In this document: in pieces, positions 35,760-49,000 of the stretch | How positions within the stretch are numbered: the stretch's first letter is position 1 | How the letters are laid out: the number at the start of each line of letters is the position of its first letter | Assembly (NCBI GenBank): GCA_030549495.1 | Contig: JAUIRK010000993.1 | Location: 789,501-853,500, forward strand | Source of the DNA: Nectonema munidae | Taxonomy: Eukaryota > Nematomorpha > Nectonematoida > Nectonematidae | DNA: 64,000 bases | Direction: 5' to 3' | Position numbers and translations under genes: made by a program | Notes under the pieces: model-generated | What the model was told of the DNA's origin: nothing | The model's input: the letters and a program-made list of their open reading frames with translations, nothing else | Database searches by the model: none

Positions 35760-36232
35760 TTACTTTTTATATCTAGCATAGCGCTTTTTTTTCTACAACG
35801 ATGCATAATTTCTTAATTTTAGTCTATCTTGAAACTTAATGCAATGTCACCGATTTCAAAAACGTTTCTCAGAAGTATTAGTGTAATAAATTATTTTGTA
35901 TTCTTTCTCACAGGGACAAATTATTTTGATATAAAAATTTGTAATTGAACTAACATAAAAATAACTTTTTCAAAAAGTGAAAATTTTTTAACAAAAAGTG
36001 ACTTTATTTTTCAATGCCAAATCATGAAGAAAATGGTTGTTAATTCACAAACAAATTTTTTATCACCAATTTATTATAAATATAACAAAAAAAATAAATT
36101 TAAAAAACATGATTTATTGACTTTTTTTTAATCAAATGTGTAATAAGGCTGGTTTGTTTTTGTTTTACTCTTTCTCTCAAATCCTCAACTTTCGTGATTT
36201 TTTCTTTTTCTCTTCTGGCCAAGGCATCTTTC
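35760..36232. other. AT-rich spacer between PC4 and a hAT transposase
   Basis: No gene is seen. CAGGGACAAATTATTTT at about 35913 could be the outer end of the neighbouring hAT element, but no matching end was found on the other side. Confidence 0.35.
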
Positions 36233-38072
36233 AAAATAATTTTTGCAACGGCCCCATCAAATCTTTGTTTTAAATCCCTTGTTCCAAAACTTTTATGGCA
36301 TGATCAATATAGGCGTCAGTCGGTGCTATTATTTCACTTTCACCTTTTTTTCTTCATTTAATTGGTCAATCATTTCATCAATTTTTTTTTACGCATGCTT
36401 TTTCATACTATTCATTTTTTCCTTTTCTTTCAAGTTTTGCTTTTTCAAACTTTCGATTTTTTCAAACTTTTCTCTCTCAAAGAACAACTGATAACTGGAC
36501 GTGGCACATTTTGCGAGTTTTCGTAGCTTTTCATCAACTTTGAAATTACATACTAAATTTCCATGAAGGGTAATTCCGTTTTTGATAAATATTCTTGAAT
36601 TGAGCATTTTTGAACCCATAGAGGCTCTATCTTCAGTGAGAATTCTTTTGGAAGATAAGAATCCCCTTTCAACGTCAGCACTTCCATGAGGAACTGCTAA
36701 CAAAGTTTTAAAAACTTTGGAAAGAATGGGAAATTTTGTTACTTCAAAGTTATTCTTCAAATTGAACACATGTTTCCAAAAATGATCAATTCTTTCACAA
36801 TTTAAAATTTCTTCGAAGTTTTTTGTTTGCAAAATTTGAAATTCAGAAAAAAGTTGATCTTGCGTTTCAAATAGAAGAACTTTTGCAATTTTCATTAAAT
36901 GTTCGATACTTACACTTGATTTGATTTTTTTCGGACAGAGGCAGGAGAAATGCTTTAAAACACTGTTTTCTGACAAACATGATTTTTTCCAACAAATATT
37001 TTAATGAAGTTGAAAAAAATTGGCCATTACTCCAATAAACGTTTAAGTGCAGGTTCTAGCGTTAACTATCTAGTAGGACTATGTTCAATGAAAGTGTGGA
37101 AGGGTACAGATGCTTTTTCCTGACATTTTTCGAAATCTTCAGATCTGCTAGGCCAATCATTGAAAAAATGATAAATATTAATAACAAGTGTTATACAATT
37201 TTCAAATCCTGATAATTCAACAGCTTTCCTGAAAGAATTGTTAACAATGTGTAAACTGCAAGTACCGATTTCTATCAAACTTTTTTGTCTGACCTCTTTA
37301 ATATCTTCATTGAATAGTCTGTACACTTTTTTGTTTACATTTGGGCCATCTGATCCCAAAGCAATGACATTTCTATGAGATAAATTCGTTTCATCGAGTA
37401 CATTGCTTAAATGGTTTTTGAGATCTGCTTTTCCATGCCCGAGAAAATATGTCTGTAAATGTGTGCAGTTGACTTCTTGCCTAAATTCGGAACAATTCCT
37501 GACCATCTGAAGCTCTTTGCTTCCACCGGACTTTGTAGTCTCGTCATAAATTATACAAAAAAAGGAATCATTCATATCATTGAGAGTTTTTTCTCTAAAA
37601 TAGGGACCTAGAGCTTCTGTTACCAAGTACGAAAACTTTTTTACAGAAGCGTCAGGGAACATGTCCTGAAAATCTTCTTTGATATCATCACAATTAGTAC
37701 TTGGGTTATCCCTTATAACCTCCCTGATGCACCACTTTAGCTCTGCATAAACACAATCATTTATTGGAGAGTGTAAATTAAACTTTTTAATGATTGATGT
37801 TGAGGTTGCTAAGCTATCATTGGCAGAAATTGTGATAGTTTGCTGTGTGCCCTTTTAAAAATTTTGATTGCTTTCCTATGTTTTTCGCTGTTCGAGTGGT
37901 CGTTTAATGCTTGTTTTCCGCGCACTTTGAAAGATATTTTTTGATTGCAAAATTTGCAATAAACAGGAGATTCCCCCTGTGATTATTGGCACCATTCTGA
38001 TACCTCCTGACCAAATTTATTCACGCTGTTTAACCATTCTTTGCAAAACGAAATATCGCGTTTATAACACAT
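36233..38072 (-). pseudogene. hAT transposase, BED finger to C-terminal dimerisation domain, broken
   Basis: The minus strand starts MCYKRDISFCKEWLNSVNKF at 38072. A BED-type zinc finger follows (YCKFCNQKISF...ALNDHSNSEKHRKA). The catalytic region at 37662-37066 shows FFCIIYDETTKSGG, CTHLQTYFLGHGKADLKNHL, NVIALGSDGPNVNKKVYRLF and GTCSLHIVNNSFRKAV. The C-terminal part at 36976-36389 carries the hATC signature VPHGSADVERGFLSSKRIL and ends in a Lys/Glu-rich tail. The length suits a full transposase, but there is a stop near 37980 and breaks around 37850-37660 and 37060. Terminal repeats are not certain. Confidence 0.7.
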
Positions 38073-38483
38073 TTAAGGAAAATATATAAAATTGATGGCA
38101 AAACTTTTATGATTTATGAAAATAACTTGGAATTGTGAAGATGAATAAGATTTTTTTTCGAAAATACGATTAAAATATTCAAGTTTAAAAAAAAAATTTT
38201 TAATAGAAAGTCAAACTTCAAATCAATTTTTAAAAATAAAAATTTTTTTTATCAAATAGGAGCAATATAAGTTGTTAGTCTAACTTTATTGCTTTCAAAA
38301 AACTCTTGGTATTTGAAACTGATCAGATAAAAAGATTAATTTCAAATAATTTCTGGTGATTTGAGTAATCGATCATAAAAATTTTCTGAAAAATTGCAAT
38401 TTTCGTTACTCAATTCTATTGTTATAAAAATAAAATCATTTTAAGCTCGAGTCTTTTACTTATTCGATTTTTTCAATTCCATA

Positions 38484-38579
38484 TAAGGGGTCGTTCACAA
38501 TTGACGTCAACTTTTTTTGATAAATTTCAACCCCCTCATGTCAACTTTTAGATTGACGTCAATTGTGAACGACCCCTAA
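38484..38579. mobile_element. Complete Harbinger-type palindromic MITE
   Basis: TAA on both sides (38484-38486 and 38577-38579). The terminal inverted repeats are GGGGTCGTTCACAATTGACG and its exact complement, extending to GTCAA. A 3-bp TWA duplication with such ends points to PIF/Harbinger. It is only about 90 bp and nearly all palindrome. Confidence 0.75.
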
Positions 38580-39896
38580 TAATGGTAGACCGCATACTTA
38601 GCACCGAATTATTTGTATGTAGTTGATCACTAAAAATTTATTAGAGTCTAAAACTGAAATCATTAGGGACAAAATGAGAGCAATTTCACATCCTAGTTTT
38701 AGAATTAAAACATAACACATAATCTCAAAAAAAAGTGCATGATTACTATTTTACAAATAACTGACGGCAAAAGTTTACAAATGTGACTTTATCAATACAC
38801 TTCACTCACACTGTAATTAATACTTTTTCTTACAAAAAGTAAAAACACACGATATAGAAAGTACGCAATTCACTACAGAGTAAAAATCGCACTCATTCGT
38901 TAAAATATATAGTTATTACTATTGCTAGACAATAGATATCTATAAATTTACAAACACGTGTTTTGATTAATGATTTGAATGTTCATCAAGAAATAAAATA
39001 ATCCGATGAAACATATACTTATGAAGAATAATATGTTATATTATAAGAAGTAATAATTTTGGGAGTAGCTTTTATGTAAAAAAAATTTCCATAAACAGAA
39101 AAAGTGACAAGATTTAGTGAAAAGTGTTTCTGTTCCAGCCCTGTTATACTTAACCCATTTACTACCAATGTTCCTATTTTGGAACATAAGTAATTTCATC
39201 TTCGTCTGCTTTTTTCAATGACTTTGAATATAAATCGTCTGCGTTTTTTTTAGATATCGTCTGCTTTGCTTGGTCTTAAATGGGTTAATATTCCCAATTT
39301 TTTGCTTCTTCCTGTTCATTATGTCCTTATAATTACAAAACAAATATCGATAATAAATATAATTTCTCACGTCAATACACAAATTCTTTATGTGAATAAG
39401 TATAATGGTAAAATTTATTCAATCAGTAAATTAGTGATATACAATGCCGATTAATGTCTAAGCTGCAGATAGTACACACTTTAAAGCGTATTTTTAGCCA
39501 TTTTGCAAAAATACTAAGTAACTTCGATTATTCATAAGTCGCATAAAAAAGTATAGGGGTTATTTTCATAGTGCAAAAGGTATTGAGTTTTTATTTTGTG
39601 TTTTCGTGCTAATGAAGAAATGTGGTTTGACCTCTGTTGTTGTGTAAAAGTAATAAATCAAGAATGAAAGTTTATTATTAGCGTTACAAATGCACAACTA
39701 AATCCTTAATCCAAAAAATACGTCAAGAAATAGCTTTGATGTGCCAGAACACATATTGGAATGCCTTTAAAAGTATCGTAGTGTATATATATGTGTATGT
39801 ATGTATAAATATGCTTTTTACATATTGTTATTTTTCAGTATTTCCACTCTTACTAATGAAGTAAAATAGAGACGCAGTAATTAATTTTAAAATATA
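38580..39896. other. AT-rich spacer between the hAT transposase and the Rab5 3' end
   Basis: Contains the MITE at 39150-39288 and a lone hAT-type right end (GTTCCAGCCCTG, at about 39133-39144). No gene is seen. Confidence 0.4.
39150..39288. mobile_element. piggyBac-type MITE, subfamily C
   Basis: TTAA on both sides, ends CCCATTTACTACCAA and TTGGTCTTAAATGGG. The palindrome TGTTCCTATTTTGGAACA lies just inside the left end. Three CGTCTGC motifs follow (CTTCGTCTGC, AATCGTCTGC, TATCGTCTGC). It is nearly identical to 62129-62266. Confidence 0.85.
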
Positions 39897-39902
39897 TTTA
39901 TT
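39897..39902 (-). terminator. Likely polyadenylation signal of Rab5
   Basis: AATAAA on the minus strand, about 175 bases after the Rab5 stop codon. Confidence 0.5.
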
Positions 39903-40076
39903 CATCATTGAATAATGACGATATCAACTGATGCGAAATTGAAAGGATATTAATGATCATAGTTATGGAAACAGGGAGAAAGAGATTTTTAACAAATTAA
40001 AATGATGTGATATGAGTGAAACTTTTTTTTTAAAAGATGAAATAATATTCAGTGTATTGTGAAGTAGTTGATGCCT

Positions 40077-43000
40077 TCATATTTGTGATGGAGGATTAGC
40101 GCCAAAGGATTTGAGAGAGCCGGAACAGCAGGAGGATTGAGAGCTTGAGCCCGAACCCGAAGTTGCCAGATCAATGCCTCTTCTGTCGGCCGGAATCCCA
40201 CTGCAATATTTGGGCAATCTTTTGGCGATTGCAAAAAATAATTCATTTACATTAAGCGCAGTTTTAGCAGACGTTTCCATGAATAATAAATTGTTTTCGT
40301 CTGCGTACTTTTGAGCGGTCTCTGTATCCACTACTCGATTCTCCGCCAAGTCCGCTTTGTTTCCTGAAAAATAAAAACCTTGCTTTTAAGAACTAGACCT
40401 AGCTCATTCTTTATTTTAAAAGATTCGATCCAAAATAAAGCAGACGCATTAAGTAATTTTAAACTACCTTAAAATCAAGAAATCGTGTGCGTCCTATATA
40501 TAAGACTACATGCATAACTTGGTTACGGTAGTTTTATATCAAATTACTTAAAATGTCGTTTGCGTTTTCCTTGATCAAATATGGTTTAATCTAGAATATA
40601 AAAGGTGACCGAAGAAGATATAAATCGCAAACTAATAAATATTAAAGTTTACGTGAAAAGATTTAAGCTAGTAGATAAAAAGTTCCTATCTTAAATGATA
40701 TTCTAAGGAATTTTAACCCTTTCTTGACCAGTGTATCAATATGATACGTAAACAATTTTACCCTCGTATGCTTTTTCAAATAGTTTTGTATATGAATCTC
40801 TGCATTTTAATAAATACCGTCTGATTTTTCTGGTCACGAAAGGGTTAAATGGCGCTATATTTTCAAATAGCACACTTGACTCATCAATATAATATTTACA
40901 CATCCGTCTAAAAAGTACTTTATTGAACTTAAAACAACACTTAAAGAATAGCAAAAAAAAGTAATATGTGATATCAATAACGCAAATAGAGCGAAAAACA
41001 ATATTATTCATTATTATAAGTGGTACACAATTAAGCTAATTAAATTAGTAATATTTCAAGTAAAATTTTTTTATGTTCTTTTAACTCAAGAGTTCGAAAC
41101 ATATCACACGCTTGTAGAAAATTTCTGGTAATGTACCAATAATAACTCGTATAATTCACCTCTATTAAAATTAAATGATTTATTTTTATATAAGCATATT
41201 ATAATGGGAGTCATAATATACGCTTTATTAGTTCGAACGCTCAAAACAAAAAAAAGTAACCTTATAAAAGTATGAATTAAAAATTTACAAAATAACTCAT
41301 AAAAAATGAATTCAACAAATCTTAAAGCTAATACAACCCGCATGATCCCAGAAAAAGGAGACAGGTAATTAATCTAAAACTACCCTTAAAATCAAAAAAT
41401 TATTTTCTTCAAAGGATGCTAGAATTTAACACGTAGATGTGGAGAAAGAAATTTTGTCTTTAAAAAGTCGGCGATAACGACATAAAGTTAGGAACTCCTG
41501 GTTTTACTCCTATTTGTAATATTTTTTGATGTAAAAAATCCTATGAAGTTATGCTTAGTTGTTAACAATCAAGCCAATTCGTTAGTAAGGTTGTTAATTA
41601 GCTCGTTTATTTGAATAAGAACTTTCGACAAAGTTTTAAGGTGTTCTCTTGATCAAAGGACACCATGAAAAAGAGGTAAAAAGAAGAGAAATGACCTGCG
41701 AGAGCGAGAACAATGCTTGGACTGGCTTGAGCACGTAATTCCTTTATCCAGTTCTGTGCGCGTATAAAGCTGTCTGAGTTGGTGATATCGTAAGTGATGA
41801 TTGCAGCCTGCGCTCCCCTGTAATACATCGGGGCCAAGCTGTGATACCTTTCCTGGCCTGCAGTGTCCCAGATCTCAAACTTTACCGTCGTTTCATTCAG
41901 AATGATCGATTGTGTCAAGAAAGCAGCACCTGGATCAAAAAAGGATTCGTGTAAGGCAGTGTTTCTCAAACTTTTCAGTTTTTGGCACACTTAATCTTAT
42001 AGGCACAAAAAGGTAAGATGCCATTTTCGTATATTAATAGTTTTAACACTATCTATACCTTTTCAAGTTCATTATGGAAATAGTAAAGTTCATTATGAGA
42101 ATAGTAAAGATCAAAATGAGAATAGTAAAGTTCAAAATGAGAATAATCATGAAAAAGCTTTTTTAGAGCTTAAAATATATTAATCAATTGAAAATTATTC
42201 TTTACTTTCTTTAAAAAAATAAAACACTTAATTTCATAATTTTAAATCAGAATTAGAAAAAAAGGCTTTTTAAAATATTTTTATTTGTACGAAATAAACA
42301 TCGTCTGCTTATTTTATATAGCAACTAAGTTTATAATAATAGTCGTCTGCCTTAAGATTTCTCATTTTTTAAAGCATGGCAAATCGAATGAATAAAATAC
42401 AAGCTGAAGAAAGCAGATCGTTGCATCTCACGATTCGTATGGTGATTCGAGGTCACTTGCTATGCGTGTTCACAGGTTCCTAAATCTACAGCTTATCGCT
42501 GGATTAAAGAGGGTGATAAAAAAGATCAAAGAGGTGGTTCAAGATACCAAAAAGTACTTGAATTACATAAAAATAGGATGATTGATCGGATCGGATCCTA
42601 GAATCACCTTAGAAGAATTAAGGAGTGGCTTTTTACAAAGATTCAACATCAAATTGTCCAAGGAAGGTGGTATCCGCATTCATTTAGATGCAATGCTTAC
42701 CTTAAAAGAAATTAGGTATGAATCAGAAAAAGGTAATCTGGCTGAAAATAAAGTGAAGAGAAAAGAGTTTGTTGAATCTCTTCTCAATTTTCAGTCGGAA
42801 AACCTTCCAATAGTTTTCATAGACGAGACAAATTTTAATATTCATATTTCTCGTAGCCAGGGACGTTCATTATCTGGAACCAGATGTACAGTTATTGCTG
42901 CTGGTTCTAAAAGGGCAAACATTCACGTTATCGGTGGAATTGGTAGCATTGGAATGATCCACTATGAAATAAGACGTGGATCTTTCAAAAAAGAACAATC

Positions 43001-46000
43001 AAAGACATGGGTAAAGGAGTGCCTTAGGCAGGCAAAGTTTAAACATGGTAGTCCTGTTGTTGTAATTGACAATGCCCCTTGTCATTCTGGTGTCGAAGAG
43101 GTTCTTATTGAATCGGAATTATCTGATTATCAAATTTTACGACTAGCTCCTTACAGTCCTATGCTAAATCCTATTGGACCGGTGTCGTCGATGGTGAAAT
43201 CTAACGTTAAAAGTATGTTGGCAGAAAATATGCCCAGAATTCTTCATGATGAAAATCAAAGTGTTTTATCAAAAGCAGAATTTCGATTGAGAGAACTTGA
43301 AAGATTGATAGTTCATGGCCTATCTTTAGTAACCCCATCCGTTTGCTCTAACTTTGGAGTAAAGTTCTTAATCTTGAAAACATGAATTATTAAAATGTCA
43401 CATTTCTTTTGTTGATGTAATTTCTATTTTTTCATTTTATGTTCTCATAATAAATTTACTTATTCACGTTTTACCTGAATTTTCCTATGATAACTAACTT
43501 TACTATATTTTAATGGGATTTTATTTATGTATATTTTTTAATTTATGAGGTGACTATTTTTGTGATTAACTTTACTATTTTCATTATGAACTTGAATATT
43601 CTCATAATGAACTTGATTATTCCCATAATGAACTTGAAAAGATATAGTATTTTAAAAACGCATGTATCACTAAAATTAAGGGGATAACACTTAATGTTGA
43701 ACAATAATTCAATGTGACAATAATCACACCACTGTATTTGATAAACACTAACTTAAAAAATTGAAATATATGAATATCTGTAAACACATAAACAACCAAA
43801 AATATAGCTCAGTATTTTAATTTTAGGAATCAGGGATAGACATTCTCTTCTGACTCTGAGTACAAAAGTCCTCACAAGATTTTATTGACTCCTTCAAAAC
43901 TTTAGACGCTTCACTTTTAACAATAAAATCATTTTTGTATACAATTTAAATTATTTCATGATAACGAGATTTAAATAACCATATTAAGAATAGTAATATG
44001 AATATCGCTTAACACAATACTATATCCTATATTGCATAAAAATTGAAATAAATATGAATCAATGAAAGAAACAAAAATGTAAGTATATTTTTTTAATTTT
44101 AAAATACTTAAAGGAATTATTCTCCAATACTTAAAATCCAACCCCCATGCCCAAATTTTATTAGCAGCGACTCATATCACTTTGAAATCTACAAATCCAC
44201 AACACTGAAATATATAAAATTTGACAGGGGCGGATCTAGAAATTTGCATTGGGGGGGGGGGGGGGGCGGATTTTACGAAACTAGAACTCAAATTTCAAGC
44301 ATATAAATTTAAGTTTTATCAAAATTTTTAAAACAAAAAGAAGAATGAGAGCATTAAAACGATCCTCATTCATTGAACTGCGAAGTGAATTGATGTGGTA
44401 AAACTTGATGTGTTTAAATAATAAATCTACAAAACAAAATTGGATAATATAAAAGTAATACGTGTCACACTTAACTACGATTGAAACAAAAAACTTTTTA
44501 GGGCTTCTCATTTTAGAGAAAGATTGAATCTAAAAAGGGAGTTACAGAACATCATAATATTTGAGTTCTACAAAAAAAATTAGATCAAGAAAAATTTCAA
44601 GCAATTGACAATCCAATTTACGCCGGTTCTGCCCCCCCCCCCCCCCCCCATTAAATCCGCCAGTGTTTGAAATCATTAAAATTTATTATCTAGTATTGAC
44701 AGTAAATTAAAACCTATCAACAATAAACTCTATATTAAAAATTGTAAGAAAACACAAGATAATTCTTTGTTATTGGAAACTTAATGTACAAAAAAATTTA
44801 ATCATTTCTCAATGAGAATAATTTTGATTTTATTGGAGTTAAATCTAAATCTCCGTATTTTTGTATTAAAGGTATAAGTAAAAATATAAAGTTTGATAAA
44901 ATCAGAATAATCTGAAATCTGATGATATTTTGAATATTTTAAATTTTCTTGTAAATCTCACAAACTCTACATGTTGGTATTAAGTTTAAACAATATTGTT
45001 ATCTAATAATATTGAATGCTCGGGCCTTTCAAATTGAATTCCTTCGTACTTACAGTTATGTTATAAATGCAATAAGTTTAGCAGCCACTTTGCACTCAGT
45101 TCTGAAAAAACGTAAATGTAGATTTTATGGTTAATCTCGTTCTTCTAGTGAATGTAATGACAAAGACTTCCTCTTTGCTTCCGTTGTCCTGATAAAAATG
45201 AGGCATTCTCATGTTTGTAATTCTCGTGATTTTGCTTCATTTGAAGAAGATAAAAATAATGAGTTTTATTTAAATTTTCTTATTAACCAGTATACTTTAG
45301 ATAAATATGATTTATTTAATAATCATTTTCCAATTAAGTTTCCTAATTTCTTCAATCTCACTCCTTTTTTAATTGACTATGGTAAACTTCCCTATTTTCC
45401 TGATAACTTTGTCATCATGAGTTTAAACTATCAGTCATTAAATGCAAAATTTGATGAGTTATGTTATTTAATTGATTCCATTAGTTGTGGTAACAAATAT
45501 CCAATAGCATTGCTTGGTGGACAAGAAACCTGGCTTGATTCCTTAATCAATCTTTTTGATTTTGCAGATTACAAATTTTTGTCAAAACCTTCTTCTTTAT
45601 CAACTCATTCTGGTCTTGGTTTTTTGTTCATAAATCGATTCAGACATCTGACTTGCATATTAATTTTGTTTCTTTTACGTTTGAATTTTTTTTATCATAT
45701 CCAATAAAAAAGCTATAGTTTAAAACTTCTATCGTCGACCTAACAATTTAAAACAATCCATCAATAAATTTCTTCATGGATTAGAAGAAAATCATGAACA
45801 TATTTTAGTTGGAGATTTTATTTAACATTAATTTTTTTATGATTAATAAATTAACATATTTTACAAGGTTTTTTGAAGAGATTTAGTCGCATTCTTACAA
45901 ATTAACTATCACCAAACTAACGAGGCCTCAATTCTCAACTTTAACTTACAATATTTTATGTTTTAAAATCTTATCTTTCAGACCATTTTCCTTTCTTTGT

Positions 46001-49000
46001 CTTTAGATATGCCCTATAAAATAGCCAAAAATTTTTTTTCGATAAAATCAAATTTGCTTCTCTTATTAGTTCTTTCAACTTCTTTTCTGTACTTTCAATC
46101 CCTGGACTTGTATTTTCAAATTTTTTAAATTTATTATCAGATGATTAACCGGTTTACTTCCTATTCCAATTTTGTTTGTAGTAATAAATACAGGTATTAT
46201 ACTAATCCTTGGATCACACCTGCCCTTTTGAATTCTATAAAAACTAGAGACAGGTTTGAAAAAAATAACTGATTGGATTCTCCACTTCGATTGAAATTCT
46301 TTTACTAATGAAACAAAATTAAGACTCAGAAAAATTTACAAAAATAAATATTTCCTAAAATATTTCTCTTTTACCAAATCTAGCAAGGATAATTGGAAAA
46401 AACTAAACTCTCTATTTTGAAAAAGCACTAAGAATAAGTTTATTGTCTGTGTGAACAATTATCCTATCAGAGGCTTTTAATGATCATTTTAGTATTGGTA
46501 AGGAAGATGTTAAATCTTGTGAATATTGTAGGTTTTACAAGCCGTCTAATTATTCTTTTGATTTTAAAAAGTTTTCTCTCCATGATTTGATTAAAGTAAT
46601 GAAAGAATTTAAAAATAATGATTCAAACGACATTTCGGAATATCCTTTAATATAATCAAGCTTACCCTTCCATACATTTATGAGATATTATTGTTGGGAT
46701 TTAATGCCTGCCTCGAATTTTCAACTTTCCCTCAAGTATTTAAAGTAAAGAAAATGACCCCTGTTTTCAAAAAGGGTAATAGTAAATGCACCAACAACCA
46801 CACACCTATATAATATCTTTGATTCCCTCAAATGCGAAAATATTTGAGAAGTTGATCTACAAAGAGCTGTGTAAACTTTATTGATAAGAATTTATTATAT
46901 AACAAACATTCGTTCTAAACATTCTACTCAGCGTCTCCACTCCTCGTTTTTAAAATGACATTTATCAAGGTTTCTCTAAATAATGGAGTGTCTTGTTGCG
47001 CCTTCTTTATTGACGTATCTAAAGCCTGATGTAATTATGTGATATGCCTGAATGTAATTATGATTTTTCTTTTTCTCGCATTCTATGTAATGGGTTTTCT
47101 TTTCTTTTCATGTAAAATGTATTTTTTTCCCAATTTAATATACTTACTCACTTTATATAATTTATCTTATAATCACCTTCACGCGGCTCTGACCCTTGGT
47201 TTATATAAATATTGGTTGTTCTCTCATCTTTCATTGCTTGTTTACCTTTTTTAACTTAGTTTTTGTTAATTCATTATTCTTATCAATTGTTCTTAATAAA
47301 TTCTTTCTTATAACATGTCTAATCTGTTTAAGCGACACAGGCGGAGGACCTAGTTTGAGTGGCGGCTCACTTAAGGATGCAGCAATAAAAATTCGTGATC
47401 TTTTTATTTAAAATTTGTTTGCGACATTTTCATTAAATTTATCGCATTTAATTATACATTTAATAATATAAATTAATTTGCAACAGTGCCATGATAGAAC
47501 GTAAAACTTTTTAAGTTTTTGAGAAATTCTAAAACTTAAGAAAATGGACAAACTTTTAATTCAGATTTGTCAACTATACTTTTCTTATCATCTTCAAGAT
47601 CAACATTAGCATTATTAGCATCATCAAGAGAAAGAATTTTTTTCAAAACAGGTTTTGAGGTGTTAAAATCTTTGTCAATTTGATCAAATTTTTTATAACT
47701 CTTTGAAAAGTGTGAGCATTGAGACGGAAACAACTTTCAAATTCATCTTTTTTTCAGTTCCTTCAGAACAATCCAATTCGTAAGAATTTTGCTACAACTA
47801 TAAAATATTCATATAAACTTTAAGCCACAATACGAGATTTTAAAAAAGTGCTTATAATTTTTTTAATGTAAATTAATTCGAATAAAAACAATAAACAGCT
47901 AAAAGAAATGTATAGAAAAACATCACCTGAAAAGAACAAAACGGTTTTATCAAGAGAATCAAAATTTTCAAAAAGAATAATAGTCAAGTAGAAATTTATA
48001 GTAGAATACAAAAAATCTGATTGTTTTCAAATAAAAAGCAATAAGCATAATTCCGTTTTTTCATACTAACTAGCGCTCTTCAGATAAAATTGCGTGGCGC
48101 TTGGATGTGTTAGGCAGATGGCGCTCTAATAGAACCAAAATTGGATAAGAAATACACGAAATTTAGTTGGAGCTTACGAAAGATGGCGCTCTTGTTCAGG
48201 CGGCTCTCTTATAAAGGTGGGGCTTTCAACAAGTTAATCGTTTAAAATCGACATATATAAGCAAGCGTATAGGAATAACAACGCATTAACGTCATATATA
48301 ATGAGTCTAGAGCAGTGGTTGAGAAACGATGACACGAGAAAAATTTTATCCAAAAAATATATGAAAATTTTGAAAAAATAAAAAAAATTCGCCTTTAATC
48401 GCATTCTTGGGCTTCAATGCCTCCCATTTTTTTGCTAAATTAAAAAGACAAATTTTCTTATTACACCAGAATTAACTTAGAAGAGCTACTTTACTAAATC
48501 TTTCCAAATTTGAATCCTAATAATGTTTATTTCTGCTAAAAAAATTTTTATAATTACCTTGAAATAGGCCCATGTATTATAATTAATTCGACGATACACA
48601 CTCGACCCTTCAGAAAAATTTTTGTGAATGAACCCTTCGTAAAATTTGTAAAGACCACTTGTCTGGAGTTTAGAAATACTTTGCATCCTACTTACACAGG
48701 CAAAGTTTAGCTATCTTATTCTACAAGGACTATGGATGTAGGATAAAGCAGTTTTTTTATCCGCTTACCGCATTCCATTTCCTTCTTCTTTTCATTTCAG
48801 AATTAATCAACTTTGAAGGCATCCTAAATTATATTCCTTACAAGAATTGTTCCCAGCCATTTTGTAATTTTTTTACACTAATATTCATGTAATGATTGAA
48901 TAGAAACATATATAGGCACACGTTGTTTACGCACATTGACAAATTTTTACTAAAAAAATCATGAGTTATTTATCCAATTTGAGAACTGTATTTCATAAAA

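Noticed and set aside
47536-47733. 65-codon minus-strand frame rich in Asp and Lys
   Set aside because: No family match, and the neighbouring sequence does not extend it.
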